64,000 bases of DNA from Vitellaria paradoxa (Eukaryota > Streptophyta > Magnoliopsida > Ericales > Sapotaceae), in contig CM034236.1 in NCBI GenBank assembly GCA_019916065.1, positions 18,778,805 through 18,842,804 of the forward strand. Direction: 5' to 3'. The notes under the pieces are model-generated. The model was not told where the DNA came from, made no database searches, and worked only from the letters and a program-made list of their open reading frames with translations. The position numbers and the translations under genes were made by a program. Shown here one piece after another: positions 1-11,185 of this stretch (position 1 is its first letter; every line of letters begins with the position of its first letter).

Positions 1-245
1 CTTCACTGGCTGGTCGTCGGAGCTTCGCCGGAGGGACGCGATGTCGGTGGTGGTGTTCACTGGAGTTGGGTGTCACTAGAAGTTCACGAAAGTGGATCTA
101 CTAAGTTGTTGCCGACGTCATGCGAAGGGCTAGGGTTTTGGACTACGATAGTGTTTAGGGTTTTGGACTATGATGGTGGCTAGGGTTTGGAGCTCTCGAC
201 AGTGAATAAAATTCTAATTTGAGTAAGTTTAGTGATTGAAGTTTT
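1..245 (-). mobile_element. 5' leader of a truncated LTR retrotransposon
   Basis: This stretch lies just inside the priming site at 246-257, so it would be the untranslated leader of a minus-strand element that runs off the left edge of the window. It is GC-richer than its surroundings and contains three variants of a CTAGGGTTTTGG-like motif between about 128 and 200. I see no gag coding sequence. The assignment depends entirely on the adjoining priming site and LTR-like sequence. Confidence 0.5.
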
Positions 246-257
246 GCTCTGATACCA
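246..257 (-). other. Primer-binding site (initiator tRNA-Met type)
   Basis: GCTCTGATACCA on the plus strand is the exact reverse complement of TGGTATCAGAGC, the usual plant priming site for reverse transcription from initiator tRNA-Met. A sequence starting TGATGTAGGATAAG follows four bases to the right and would be the edge of the 5' LTR. This orients the relic on the minus strand. Confidence 0.75.
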
Positions 258-261
258 AAGT

Positions 262-655
262 TGATGTAGGATAAGATAAAAGCAGAAGAAGCAAATAAGA
301 AGAATAGAAGAAGAAGTAGCCAGAGGGGAAGCAAGAAATAAATTTCATTAAATCATTCAATAATAATGTCTTTGTTAACCCTAATTAGGGTTTAAATAAT
401 AAAACTCATGGGCCAAAACATGAAGGCCTATAATAAAATAAACTTAAACTAATAAGGCTCAAAGCAAATGGGTCCAACTAATCTCTTAATAAAATAAACT
501 CAATATTAATAAAGTCCAAAAGAAATGAGTCTAAATAATAAATAAAATAATAATAAAAAGAAATAAATATGTAGACTGATGTCCTCATTTGTGGGTATCC
601 TCGAAGAAACGAAACCACCTAAGACACCTGCAAACTTTTTGTGTCCTGTTACCGA
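262..655 (-). repeat. LTR remnant next to the priming site
   Basis: The segment begins with TG beside the priming site and is an A-rich, non-coding sequence with several GGGCC/GGCCTA patches, as is common in copia LTRs. The right boundary is not visible: I find no clear CA terminus and no second LTR copy in the window. The end coordinate is approximate. It may have been cut by the adjacent LINE. Confidence 0.45.
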
Positions 656-844
656 TTCTTCCATTATTGCACCTCTGATTTTTTAGGATGAGAGTTGTAA
701 TCCCAGCAAGATCAAATGGATCGAAGACCTAAAACTTAATGCACCCTTTCCAACAGAAAGAGAGGATTGGTCTCAGTTGATTTTGCTTTTTCTTTGACTT
801 AATCTATCTTTGGTTAGAAAAAAAGGAAAGGGTATAATTGTGAT

Positions 845-1963
845 GTGCTCAAGTTACACAAGTTACAAAAATTGAGAAAGGAAGGGTTTAATCCTAAAAA
901 GAATAGTAATACGAGGGTTAAGGGATTTAAAAAATTCTCAAATCAAAGGTTAATTATGAGAAAGTTTTGGCTAGTAATGAAGCTAGTGGCTCAGTTAAAA
1001 TTAATGAAGATTATTAGTTGGAAGGTCGGGGGCTTCGGATCATGGAGGAAGAAGAAGTGTGTGAAGGATATGAGAAGAAGTAAACCAGTTATTGCCATTC
1101 TCCAGAAAATAAGAAGGATGGAAGCTGACCCTAGATTTCAAGAGTATTTGGGGTAGTCGTAATAGAGATTGGGTTCCTTTGCCTTCTAGTGGTAGATAAG
1201 GGGAATTTTTTTATTTTTTATTTTTTACGGGATACTAGATTTGTGACAACAATAGTGGTAGTTGAAGGTGGTTATTCTTTCTTAGTTAAGTTGGTAGACT
1301 CAGATAATAATATTCAGTGGTGTTCACGTATCTATGGTCCAGTGCATTTAGAGATAAAATTTTCTTGTGGCAGGAATTAAGTTTTCTATTTGGTTTGTGC
1401 AATGCATATTGGATTGTGGGAAGTGATTTTAACGTTACTTGCTTTGTTTTCGAAACATGAATGGAAATAGAGCAACTAGGAGTATGAAGGAGTTTGACAT
1501 TTTTATCAATGTTTCTGGACTTTTAGACCCACCCTTATCAAATGCTAGATTCACTTGATCCAATCCGAGGAGTAATGCAATTTGTATAAGAATTGACAGA
1601 TTTTTATTCCCAGTGGGTTGGGAAGGGTTGGTTAAGAATTTAAAGCAGGAAGCTCTTCTAAGATTGGTATCAGATCATCAGCCAATCATATTGGAGGATT
1701 GCCATTTTAAATGGGGCCCCTACTCTTGTCAGGATTGAAAATATGTGGATAGAACTTCCTCCTTTTAAGAAGTCCTTTGCAAAATGGTAGTTTGAATGTG
1801 TCTCTCATGGATGGCTAGGTTTTGTGAGTAAGCTTAAGTTGGTTAAAGGAAAAATTAAAGAGTGGAATAGAATTATTTTGGGGACATTGGTAAGGAGAAA
1901 AATGAAATTGTTCCAAAGATTTAAGATAACTGAAGATTTGGAGGAATCAGGAGAGGATTGGTT
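845..1963 (+). pseudogene. LINE (plant L1-type), endonuclease part
   Basis: This is the first piece of a non-LTR retrotransposon. From about 1005 the translation begins KIISW and continues as an apurinic-endonuclease-like domain typical of plant L1 ORF2: a GGFGSWRKK-type segment, then ILQK (family ILQET), then NRDW. Further on come a GSDFNV motif (family GGDFNV), a SxNPRSN-like patch, and a segment matching the family pattern KWGPxPFRFENMW. Several stops and frameshifts break it (for example 1156 and 1378). The piece ends exactly at the Copia-1 LTR at 1964 and resumes at 8162. The 5' boundary is uncertain, and no ORF1 is recognised. Confidence 0.8.
1959..1963. other. Target-site duplication of Copia-1, left copy
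   Basis: TGGTT precedes the left LTR, and TGTTT (8157-8161) follows the right LTR. They differ at one base, consistent with an aged 5-bp duplication. Confidence 0.55.
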
Positions 1964-2445
1964 TGTAAGTTTATAATTAAATTAACACATAATATTTAAT
2001 TAAATATACAGGATCTTTATTTTTATGATATTCACATATTTTGCCTCCTTACATAATAAAATTAAGAACATGTACCTTGAGCCATTGCTATGAAAATCTG
2101 AATGCGGAAGCTACCTCAAAATTATGTTCTTGAATTTTCTCCTTTAACAAAATAAAACCCTTTGGAAATTATGGTTTCTCCCTATTGCCCTATAAACCCT
2201 AATGTGTTGTAATTTAATGTGTATGAATTGATGGAATTCATTCACTATTTATAGGGAGAGAGAGGACCCAATTTCCTATTTAGTCATTTAATCTCTACCG
2301 TCCATCAAAGTAGGATATGGTTAGAAAATTAACTGACAATCTTTTGCCAATAATAACTTTCTAAATAATTCCTTATCAAATTCTTATATGGACCACTTTA
2401 ATTAGGATACTAATTATGGGAATTAAATATTAATTAATTCCAACA
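1964..2445 (-). repeat. Copia-1 3' LTR
   Basis: Begins TGTAAGT and ends CCAACA. The sequence matches 7669-8156 throughout. The reverse complement of 2446-2461 (a purine-rich AAGTGGGAGAC core) directly adjoins it and is the polypurine tract that primes plus-strand synthesis, fixing this as the 3' LTR. Confidence 0.92.
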
Positions 2446-2461
2446 GTCTCCCACTTGGTCC
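2446..2461 (-). other. Copia-1 polypurine tract
   Basis: Read on the minus strand this is GGACCAAGTGGGAGAC, directly followed by the LTR start TGTTGG. Position and composition match copia polypurine tracts. Confidence 0.8.
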
Positions 2462-2849
2462 GTATAATAATCCTACAGTCATAATTTGATATAGGAAACA
2501 TGAGGCGTGCAATAACATTAGAAAAGTCATCTTAATGGCTTATCTTAATTAAATAAAACATTAATGAGAGCTATGGCGGCTCCATACTAATTCAAGAGCA
2601 TGGTTCCTTCCATGTACTACGCCATCAACAATTTATTTAACAAGGTCTATAAGGTGAGTTATCGTTAATGGTCCCATAATGTCTTTATAAAAGACTATTT
2701 ATGTCACATTAAACAAATCACATGCATGTAAACAAATATTATAAGACAGAAATTTATAAATTTAGAAAATCTTTAAGAGGTATCAAAATCATAATGTCAA
2801 ATAAACAAGCACTAAGCAATCCACAAATTAATTAATTTATTTGCTTTTC

Positions 2850-3330
2850 TCAAGACCCGTATTTTCAGCATGCTGCATAAATGTCTTTCGAGATAGCTCT
2901 TTCGTAAGTAGATTTGCTATGTTAACACTTGTACTACTGTGTTCAATTGACATTTGTTATTTCTGAACTTCTTTAGCAGATAGGTATTTTAACTTAATGT
3001 GCTTGGCCACCATAGTATACCTATCATTTTTTCAAAAAGAAAATTGCTGTAACATTATCACAGTAAATTTTCAGGGCTTAGAAATAGTATCCATAACTCC
3101 TAACCCTGAAATAAAATTTTACAGCCATAACCATGATTTGTAGCCTCAAAATAAGCAACAAACTTAGCCTCCATAGTGGATAGTGTAATATCTCTTAGCA
3201 CTCTTCTATGAAACAGCACTTCTCGCATAATGAAAAGTGCTCTTCCTGCTATTAACGCATCCTCCAAAATATGAGTCTCAATAGCCAATCTCCTTACAGT
3301 GATTGGCCCTCCTAAATGTGAGCATGTAAG
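2850..3330 (-). pseudogene. Copia-1 RNase H region (broken)
   Basis: The minus-strand translation shows STMEAKFVAYFEA, the copia RNase H segment that normally reads STMEAEYxA, and downstream a KHIKLKY...NIANLLTK stretch matching the C-terminal RNase H pattern HIxIKYHFxR...LADIxTK. Frame changes and stops interrupt it. It lies between the reverse transcriptase and the polypurine tract, as expected for copia. Confidence 0.75.
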
Positions 3331-3479
3331 TATTTATCCCTTACAAATATCTTAAAACTTTATTTGTCGTTTTTCAAATGATCAAATCCAAGTTTACTTT
3401 GGTATCTATATAACATCCTAGTAACAATACTAATATATGACCTGATGCAAATCTATATATACATTAAACTCATATGAAT

Positions 3480-4350
3480 AGAAGTATAAGGAATATCTTT
3501 CATACTATTATGTTCCAATTCATTTTAGGATATTAACTTAAACTGAACTTATCCTCCTTTTGAATTAGAACAACAGTGGAGTCAAAAATATGCATATTAT
3601 AAATTCAAAAACTTTACTAATATAGGCTTTATGAGACAATCCTAACAATTCACATGATCCATCTCGGAATATTTCTATTCTTGTCACAAAGGATGCCTCT
3701 CCCATATTTTTTATTTCAAAGTTTTTTTTTTGAAAAGAAAAATCTTTAGGTTCCCGTAATAAAATAAGGTCACTGCTGGCTATAAGTAAGTCATTAACAT
3801 ACAGTACTAAAAATAGAAATTTGCTCCCACTGGTCTTCGGGTATGTACACCGATCAACAGTATTTTCCTTAAACCCAAATGAAGTAATAGTATCATGAAA
3901 CTTAAGATACCATTGTCAGGAAGCCTGTTTAAGTTTATATATTGACTTCTTTAACAAACAGATCATGTTTTCTTTTCCTTCTTTTATGAAGCACTCTAGT
4001 TGTGTCACATAGACTTCTTCTTCTAAACTCCCATTTAAGAAAGCCGTTTTTACATCCATCTGGTGCAGCTCTAGATCAAATTGAGTTACCAATGCTAAAA
4101 TGATTCTTAAAGAGTCCTTCTTTAATACAAGAGATAAAGTCTTATTATAATCAATGCCTTCATGTTAATTAAAACCTTTGGCTATAAGTTTAGCTTTATA
4201 TCATTCGATATTGCCCTTAGAATCGCGTTTGGTTTTAAAAATCCATTTAAACCCGACCTTTTTTATGTCCTTCAGGCAATTCGACTAACTCCTAGACCTT
4301 ATTAGAGTCCATAGATTTTATTTCATCATTCATGGCATCAATCTATTTAG
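3480..4350 (-). pseudogene. Copia-1 reverse transcriptase region (RVT_2 type, broken)
   Basis: Minus-strand frames give an LFLVLYVNDLLIAS segment. Family members read YVDD here, so the second catalytic aspartate has become asparagine. Upstream are ELHQMDVKTAF and KPKRDSKG-like segments typical of the copia RVT_2 domain. Multiple stops are present. This copy would not encode an active polymerase. Confidence 0.8.
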
Positions 4351-4359
4351 TAGAATCAT

Positions 4360-4843
4360 TACTATTAATGGCTTCTAAATATGTAACCAGATCATCAGTA
4401 TCCCTAACATTATACTCAGATTCTTGTAAATACACCACATAGTCATCTGAAATAGCAGTTCTCTTATTTGTAAGAGATCATCTAAATGCTACTTCTTGTG
4501 GTGCATCTATAATAAGGTCAGTGGTTATAGTCTCATTATAAGAATCATTAGGTTGCTAATCATTCATTTGTTGTTCATTATTATTGATTGTATCAACGTC
4601 ATTAGGAACAACAGGACTGTTATGAATTAGAGGTAAGGAAAATTGTATCCTGATTTCTTGAATGATTGCATCCCTAACTTTACCACTCCCACTAACTTCA
4701 CCATTCTTAATGAATCTGGCATTTTTGGTTTCAACAATTTTTATACTATGGTTAGGACAGTAAAATCTATATCCTTTTGATTTTTTTTTCTGGATATCTA
4801 ATAAAGAAACAAATAATTGTTCTTGGATCCAGTTTCTTTTCAT
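4360..4843 (-). pseudogene. Copia-1 linker between integrase and reverse transcriptase
   Basis: The minus-strand frame contains SKGYRFYCPNHSIKIVET, the conserved copia segment downstream of the integrase core (family pattern SKGYRFYxPxxxxRIVETRNAKF), followed by a low-complexity Asn/Asp-rich tail. It is open for about 95 codons and continues the integrase reading with a break. Confidence 0.75.
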
Positions 4844-5400
4844 GTGGATTATAAATTCTTACTTCTGCTTGGTAACCCCAAACACGCAAATGCCTTAAAC
4901 TGGGTTTCCATCATTTCCACAGTTCAAAAGGTGTATTTGGAGCTACCTTACTAGGAACCCTATTTAAGACATACACAGCAGTTTTAAGAGCATGCATCCA
5001 TAAGGATATAGGTAATCTTATATTACTCATGATACTCCTAACTATATCCATAAGGGTACGATTGTGCCTTTTAGCTACACTATTCTGCTAAGGTTCATTT
5101 GACATTGTGTATTGTGCACAAACACCTAAACGTTCAAGGAGTTTAAAGAAAGGTCTACATATGTCTGTATATATTATTTCTAGGAGCTGGGTACTACTTA
5201 TAGCTCATTTCATTGTATGTTTGGTCGGTTTACCTTTAATACAATCTAGGCACACATCAAAATCAACCCAATCCAGATTTGAGAGAATTCCTTGCTTTAT
5301 TAATCTCTCAATTCTTTTTTTAGATATGTGACCTAATCTTTTATGTCACAAGTAATATGAATGCTCATCAAATGACTCACGTTTAGTTCTAATATTATGA
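4820..5400 (-). pseudogene. Copia-1 integrase and GAG-pre-integrase region (broken)
   Basis: Minus-strand translation gives VAKRHNRTLMDIVRSIMS, LPISLWMHALKTAVYVLNRVPS and PFELW, the C-terminal half of the copia integrase core. At about 5330-5380 a histidine-containing HKRLGHIS motif of the GAG-pre-integrase domain is visible; its normal preceding tryptophan is a TGA stop. Non-functional. Confidence 0.78.
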
Positions 5401-5639
5401 TGCAGAGTAAGAAAGGATTTAGAGAAAAAAGGTTCAAGGTTAATTTGGTATAATCCATTTACCAAAATTATAAATGCAATAAGGCAAGAGATCTTAAATA
5501 AACAAAAAAAAAAAAAAAAATCTTTGCATCAAATTTAAAACATAAGTACTTGAATAATAATCAATCCACTAAGTATTAGAAGGAATATCAATGATTCAAA
5601 ATATACTAAAGGTATAAGTTTACCCTTATTTTCGAACCA

Positions 5640-6274
5640 TGCCTTATATTTTTAGGCAATCTTTCTGAAAGTATCCACTTATTTTCCAAAAAGTGGCACT
5701 TATCGCTTTATTTTCCTTTTTTGGGGGTAGATTGATCAAATCCATTCAGTTTGGATTCGCCACGCTTGATGCCTTTTCTAGCTTTGTTATTTCTAACTCA
5801 TTCTTTTACCATTAGATACGTCACATGACCATTCTACTACATAAGTTTTCCTTCTTATTAGACCAACATACTGTATAGTTCATTTACATTCCATTTATTC
5901 TTAATAATGTAGTAATTGAACTAAAAAGGTCCATATTCTAGAAGTAAAGAGTTAATTAGGACATGGTGGATGAGAAAAGACTCATCCACAATCATGCCTA
6001 AAGTCCTTAATTTTGTAGTCAGATTGGTCATTTTAATGTGTTCATTCATGGTACGAGTATCATGAAAACGCATAGTGGTTAGTTCAGTCATAAGATTCTC
6101 AGCAAGTTCATTGACGAAAAGACACAAATCAAGGTCAAGAACTCTCAAATTAAACTTGGCTTGTTCATGCCACTTAAAAAAAAGAAATTTAGTATTATCA
6201 AATCTAGGGATGTTGAGGTTTGGGAATGAAGTAAAACAGGATTTGTAACTACAATATTTATTAAATATGCTCAC
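5640..6274 (-). pseudogene. Copia-1 gag (UBN2 domain and damaged zinc knuckle)
   Basis: The minus-strand reading 6274-5921 contains KWHEQAKFNLRVLDLDLCLF, LTTMRFHDTRTMNEHIKMT and LRTLGMIVDESFL, which match the UBN2/gag domain of plant copia elements (capsid protein packaging the element RNA). At 5645-5695 a KCHF...GYFQKDC zinc-knuckle signature is split over two frames, and its expected histidine is replaced. The start methionine is not certain. Confidence 0.75.
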
Positions 6275-6439
6275 ATATCTATTTCATTTATAACAATACA
6301 TAAATAACAATTATGCAAAGGAACAAAAGTTGTTGATATTTAAGAACATTTAATTGGGTGCTACATTATTTAAAAAAAATATAACATCTGTGGATATCCA
6401 TAATTTTTCTAATAAAATAATTTATCACCCCATAATAAT

Positions 6440-7010
6440 TATTCAATTAATATAATTGGACCTGTGGGCAACCAAATTATATAACTGAATAAATAGTAAT
6501 TAAAATATCAACAATTCAATATTCACGTCTATATTTGAGCCTATGGGCAACCAAAATATAGATGCATGAATAAAATTTTAATAATATAATATTCATAACA
6601 ATAGATTAAAAAATACTATGGTGAATATTTAATCTAATCATAATATGAATATTAGAATTAAGTATAACCATAAATTTAATATTCACAATAATAGATTGGA
6701 GCACAGTAGTAAACACCAAACCATTCATAACGTGAATATTAATATATATATATATATATATATATTAACCACCCAACATTCATTACCATATTTGGGCCTG
6801 TGGACAATCAAAACATAAATGGTATGAATAAAATTTTAGTAATCTAATATTCATAATAATAGATTAAAAATATTATGGAAATATTTAATCCAATTATAAT
6901 ATGAATATTAGAATTAAATATAATCATAAATTTAATATTCACAATAATGGATTGGAGCACTGTGGTGAACACCAAACCATTTATAATGTGAATATTAGAA
7001 TCAATAATAG
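6440..7010. repeat. Tandem duplication in the Copia-1 leader, period about 257 bp
   Basis: Two diverged copies (about 6528-6745 and 6785-7005) align with an offset of 256-258 bp, for example ATTGGAGCAC at 6696-6705 and 6951-6960. A partial third copy at 6440-6500 shares the 'CCTGTGGGCAACCAAA' phrase. A TA microsatellite (about 6742-6766) separates the main copies. The block lies in the untranslated leader between gag and the 5' LTR. Confidence 0.75.
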
Positions 7011-7654
7011 TGGCTAAAATAATTAATCATTAAACATTAAAAGAATATTATTATTTTTTTCTTAAGTTTTCCCAAAATACAAATAAAGGAAAACAAAATA
7101 AAAAAAAATAATAACAAAACTTAAGTGCATTTTTTTTTTAAATTTAGAAGGCATGCCATTGATCAATAAAATATATATATATATATATATTATAACTCGG
7201 TAATGTTAAAAACAAGTCGCCTGTCATCCTTAAAAAATTAATTAAATTCATTAAATTCCCTAATTTCTTTTTAGCAATTAAGTTACTGTCTTCACAATAT
7301 TAACATATACTTCTAGTTGATTATCCAAGAATCTTAATCGGAAAAATCAACTTAAAATAAAGAATCATAACTTAATACAAGCCTTGGGATTCAATTCCTT
7401 AATCGTGTTGTTTGCATTCAAACTATTTTATTAAACGCAATAATACAAGAATGTGAATACATATTCAATATCCCATCTTGAGCAAGTTTTTCAAGAATTT
7501 TAATGAGGATAGAAAACCAAAATCTATGCAATATATATATATATATATGGGAATAAGCTTCTCTTAATTTTCTCAAATACATATATAATTAAATATGAAA
7601 CAAAATTCAATTAGCAGCAAATCATAATGGAATATCATGAGATTACAAACTTGA

Positions 7655-7666
7655 GCTCTAATACCA
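7655..7666 (-). other. Copia-1 primer-binding site
   Basis: The minus-strand sequence TGGTATTAGAGC differs at one base from the initiator tRNA-Met priming site TGGTATCAGAGC. Two bases separate it from the LTR. Confidence 0.8.
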
Positions 7667-7668
7667 CA

Positions 7669-8156
7669 TGTAAGTATACAATTAAATTAACACATAATAT
7701 TTAATTAAATATACAGGATCTTTATTTTCATGATATTCACATATTTTGTCTCCTTACATAATAAAATTAAGAACACGTACCTTGAGCTATTGCTATGAAA
7801 ATCTGAATGCGGAAGCTACCTCAAAATTATGTTCTTGCATTTTCTCCCTTAACAAAATAAAACCCTTTGGAAATTAGGGTTTCTCCCTATTGCCCTATAA
7901 ACCCTAATGTGTTGTAATTTAATGTGTATGAATTGATGGAATTCATTCACTATTTATAGAGAGAGAGGGGACCCAATTTCCTATTTAGTCATTTAATCTC
8001 TACCGTCCATCAAAGTAGGATATGGTTAGGAAATTAACTCACAATCTTTTGCCAAAAATAACTTTCTAAATAATTCCTTATCAAATTTGGATTCTTATAT
8101 GGACCACTTTAATTAGGACACTAATTATGGGAATTAAATATTAATTAATTCCAACA
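7669..8156 (-). repeat. Copia-1 5' LTR
   Basis: Begins TGTAAGTATAC and ends TTCCAACA. It is homologous along its full length to 1964-2445 and adjoins the priming site, so it is the 5' LTR on the minus strand. It carries a six-base insertion relative to the other copy near 8088. Confidence 0.92.
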
Positions 8157-8161
8157 TGTTT

Positions 8162-9151
8162 ATGTCCTTCAGAATAAAAAATTTGAGCTTAGGGGTAAAT
8201 TTCAGGAAATTATAGTGAAAAGAATCCATTTATTATCCAAAAAGCAAAAGTTAAGTGGCTTAAAGAAGGAGATTTATGAATTTCATTTAGAAAATTGAAA
8301 AGATGAATGGATCATTATTGGATGATTCTAGGCAATATTGGAGGAACCCTTTTTCTCTGGGTTATATTCCCTAAATAATCGAGCTTGTTTTAGCGTTGAT
8401 GGATTTTATTTAAAGCTAATAGAAGAAAATTTAGCAATTTGGATTGAAAGACCATTTGAGTTGGAAGAAGTTAAAAAGAGTAGTTGATGAATGTAGTAAA
8501 GATAAAGCGCCTAGCTCAGATGCTTTCTCTTTGGCATTATATCGGGAGTGTTGGGATGTTATCAAAGCAGATTTGTTTAAAGTTTTTGAAGACTTTTTAT
8601 TACAGTGGAATTATAAATGCAATTACCTATGCAACTTTCGTATGTCTAATCCCAAAAAGATAGGCTAGTCAAGGTAAGTGATAACAAACCAATTAGCTTG
8701 ATCACCTCTTTGTATAAAATTTTGGCAAAGGTGCTAACATCCACATTGAAATTGATTCTTGGGAGCACCATTTCTAAACATCAAAGTGCCTTTGTTTAGG
8801 GAAGACAAATACTGGTAGTGTGTTAATAACAAATGAAGTGATTGAAGAATACAGAGCCAATGAAAAATGTGGAGCTGTTTTTAAATTCAATTTTGAGAAA
8901 GCATATGACCATGTGGAATGGAGTTTCCTAGAGCACATGTTAGAGAAAAAGGGTTTGGGGCCAGGTGGAGAAAATGGATTTTAGTATGCCTCAAATCTGT
9001 AAGCTATTCTATATGAAAACTTCCAAGCTTCTAAGGGTCTTAGGCAGGGTGACCCTTTATCACCATTCTTTTTCATTATGTTGGTAGATGTTTTAAGTAG
9101 AATGATATGAAAGGTTGTGGTGGAGGGTCAGTTGGTTGGATGTAATGTGGG
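8162..9151 (+). pseudogene. LINE, linker and first half of reverse transcriptase
   Basis: This is the second piece of the LINE interrupted at 1963. Readable L1 reverse-transcriptase landmarks include KWLKEGD, ISLITSLYKILAKVL, HQSAFV-like, FEKAYDHVEWSFLEHMLEKKG and [23 protein letters not shown]. They are spread over shifted frames with stops. It ends at the Copia-2 insertion point and resumes at 14491. Confidence 0.85.
9147..9151. other. Target-site duplication of Copia-2, left copy (GTGGG)
   Basis: GTGGG lies immediately before the left LTR and is repeated exactly at 14486-14490 after the right LTR. Confidence 0.92.
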
Positions 9152-9440
9152 TGAAAGTTTTGGAGAAAAAGAAATATTCATATTCATCTTATTTTTTGAT
9201 AAAAAAAGAAGCTAGAATATATAGAGAAACATGGTAATAGTCTTACCATTGAATCCCATATTTCTAGCAACAATCATTTCCTTAAGTTAAGGGATAGCTA
9301 TGGAATGAAACTAACTATAGAGATTCTGATATCTCCTTATTTAATACAATAAAATTAGAATCAAATCTCTAGAAATCAGAAACTAATTTCCTAGAAATCA
9401 GGAATTAATTCGTAGGCTTGATTTTCTTAACTATCCAACA
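9152..9440 (-). repeat. Copia-2 3' LTR
   Basis: Runs from TGAAAGTTTTGG to CTATCCAACA and matches 14199-14485. The adjoining 9441-9456 is the polypurine tract when read on the minus strand. Confidence 0.93.
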
Positions 9441-9456
9441 CTACCCCTCAAGTTGG
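9441..9456 (-). other. Copia-2 polypurine tract
   Basis: The minus strand reads CCAACTTGAGGGGTAG directly before the LTR start TGTTGG, the common copia arrangement (TTGAGGGG-type tract). Confidence 0.85.
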
Positions 9457-9499
9457 TGCATAGATATCTATCATGCCCAACTTTTTTTTGGTAAGTTAT

Positions 9500-10090
9500 T
9501 ATGCCTAACTTGCTGATGAGAAACTCGTAGTTAGGTCTGGATAATCCTTTTATGAGAATATCAGCTATTTGTTGTGATGTTGGAAAAAATGCGTACAGAT
9601 AGCTCTTGCTTCAAGCTTTTCCTTTATAAAGTGCCTCTCAATTTCAACATGTTTTGTCCTGTCATGTTGAACTAGATTGTGTGCAATGTTAATAGCTGCT
9701 TTGTTGTCACAGTACAACTTCATAGGCATAGGTCTCTTTAGTTCTTCCAAAACTCGTTTCAGCCACATCATCTCACATGTCTTATGAGCCATTGATCGGT
9801 ATTCTGCTTTTACACTACTTCTAGCAACTACACTTTGTTTCTTGCTTCTTAAAGTCACTAGGTTTTCTCATACAAAGGTACAATAACCTGATGTTGATTT
9901 CCTATTAGTGACTGAGCCTGCCCACCCTGCAACTGTATATGCCTCAATATCGTTGTTTATTCTTCTTGAAAAAAAGACTTTTCCTAGTGTGCTTTTCAAA
10001 TACCTTAGAATTTGATACACGGCTTCAAGGTGTTTTTCATGAGGAGAATGCATAAATGGACTCATAAGACTCACTGCAAACGCAATATCA
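9500..10090 (-). pseudogene. Copia-2 RNase H region
   Basis: Two open minus-strand segments (10074-9868 and 9858-9565) read HLEAVYQILRYLKST, then NRKSTSGYCTFV, then VVARSSVKAEYRSMA, LYCDNKAAINIAHN and RTKHVEIERHFIKEKL. These are the ordered landmarks of the copia RNase H (normally SRSSAEAEYRAMA and YCDNKAAIxIAxNPVQHDRTKHVEID). The acidic residues of AEYR and YCDN remain, but stop codons separate the parts. Confidence 0.9.
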
Positions 10091-10092
10091 GG

Positions 10093-11070
10093 TCATGTAT
10101 GTGACAAGTAAATAAGCTTACCAACTACCTTTTGGTACCGTGTTGTATCCAATGGATCACCTTTCTTCTCTCCAAGCTTCTGATTTGGATCTATTGGGGT
10201 CTTTACGGGACGACAACCACTCATTCCTGTTTCATTGAGTAGATCAATAACATATTTTCTTTGTGATACTATAATTCTTTTCTTTGATCGAGCTACTTCC
10301 ATTCCAAGGAAATATCTTAGTGATCCCAAGTCTTTAATTTCAAACTTAGATGCAAGACCCATTTTTAACTGCTCCATTTCAATTGTGTCATCCCTAGTCA
10401 AAATAATATTGTCCAAATATACTATGAGAATGGCTATGTTTTCATTGGAATGCTTTGTGAACATGGTATGATTAGTTTGTCCCTGAATGTATCCTTGACC
10501 TTTTACAAATTGAATGAACTTCTCGAACCAGCCTCTTGGTGATTACTTCAAATCGTATAGTGATTTTTTTAATTTGCAGACTTTCAATCCAAACTTCTTG
10601 TCAAATCTTGGTGGTGAATCCATGTAAACTTCTTCCTCTAGGTCTCCATTAAGGAATGCATTCTTTACATCAAGTTGTTATAGAGGCTAGTCAAGGTTGG
10701 CTACAATTGACAAGAGTACTCTTACTGTGTTTAACTTTGCCACTGGTGCAAAGGTTTCAAGGTAGTCAATACCGTATGTTTGAGTGAAACCTTTGGCCTC
10801 CAAGCGTGCCTCGTATCTTTCAATTGATCCATCTGACTTGTATTTCATTGTGAACACCGATTTGCACCCAGCTGTTTTCTTCTCTCTTGGTAGATCCATT
10901 GTCTCCCATGTTTTATTTTTTTCAAGGGCTCTCATCTTTTCAAGATTAGCCTCCTTCCATTCAAAAACTTGCAAAGCATCCGGTATATTCTTTGGAATTT
11001 CCACATAAGACAATTGTGAAGTGAATGCAAAGGAGGGTGACAGATGTGTATAGGAAACAAAATTTGACAT
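10093..11070 (-). pseudogene. Copia-2 reverse transcriptase (RVT_2)
   Basis: Minus-strand segments read TWETMDLPREKKTAGCKSVFTMK, KARLEAKGFTQTYGIDYLETFAPVAKLNTVRVLLS and, after a break near 10500, AILIVYLDNIILTRDD, FEIKDLGSLRYFLGMEVA and RYQKVVGKLIYLSHT. This is the standard copia RVT_2 order. The catalytic YVDD is YLDN here, losing the second aspartate of the pair. Stops near 10535 and 10680 also interrupt it. The neighbouring RNase H follows directly. Confidence 0.92.
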
Positions 11071-11185
11071 GGGGTGTTTGGTACAAGTTCTGACACCCTT
11101 TCGTCTAGCAATAGGAATGTCAAGATTTAGGAAACTAGACTCAGAATTGGAAGCACTATGTTGGATAGATTCAGACTAGGAGTTA

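Larger units (their letters stand above)
1964..8156 (-). mobile_element. Copia-1, complete LTR retrotransposon inserted in the LINE
   Basis: The element has two LTRs (1964-2445 and 7669-8156), a polypurine tract beside the left LTR and a priming site beside the right LTR, so it reads on the minus strand. Its internal order (minus strand) is leader, gag with UBN2-type domain and zinc knuckle, GAG-pre-integrase, integrase, reverse transcriptase, RNase H, which is the Ty1/copia order. Stops and frameshifts are spread through the coding part, so it cannot encode a complete polyprotein. By eye the LTRs differ at roughly 14-16 positions plus a six-base indel over about 480 bp, which suggests a younger insertion than Copia-2. 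Confidence 0.93.

Noticed and set aside
1..245. CTAGGGTTTTGG repeats resembling plant telomere sequence (TTTAGGG)
   Set aside because: Only three irregular copies, with unrelated sequence between them; common in retrotransposon leaders.
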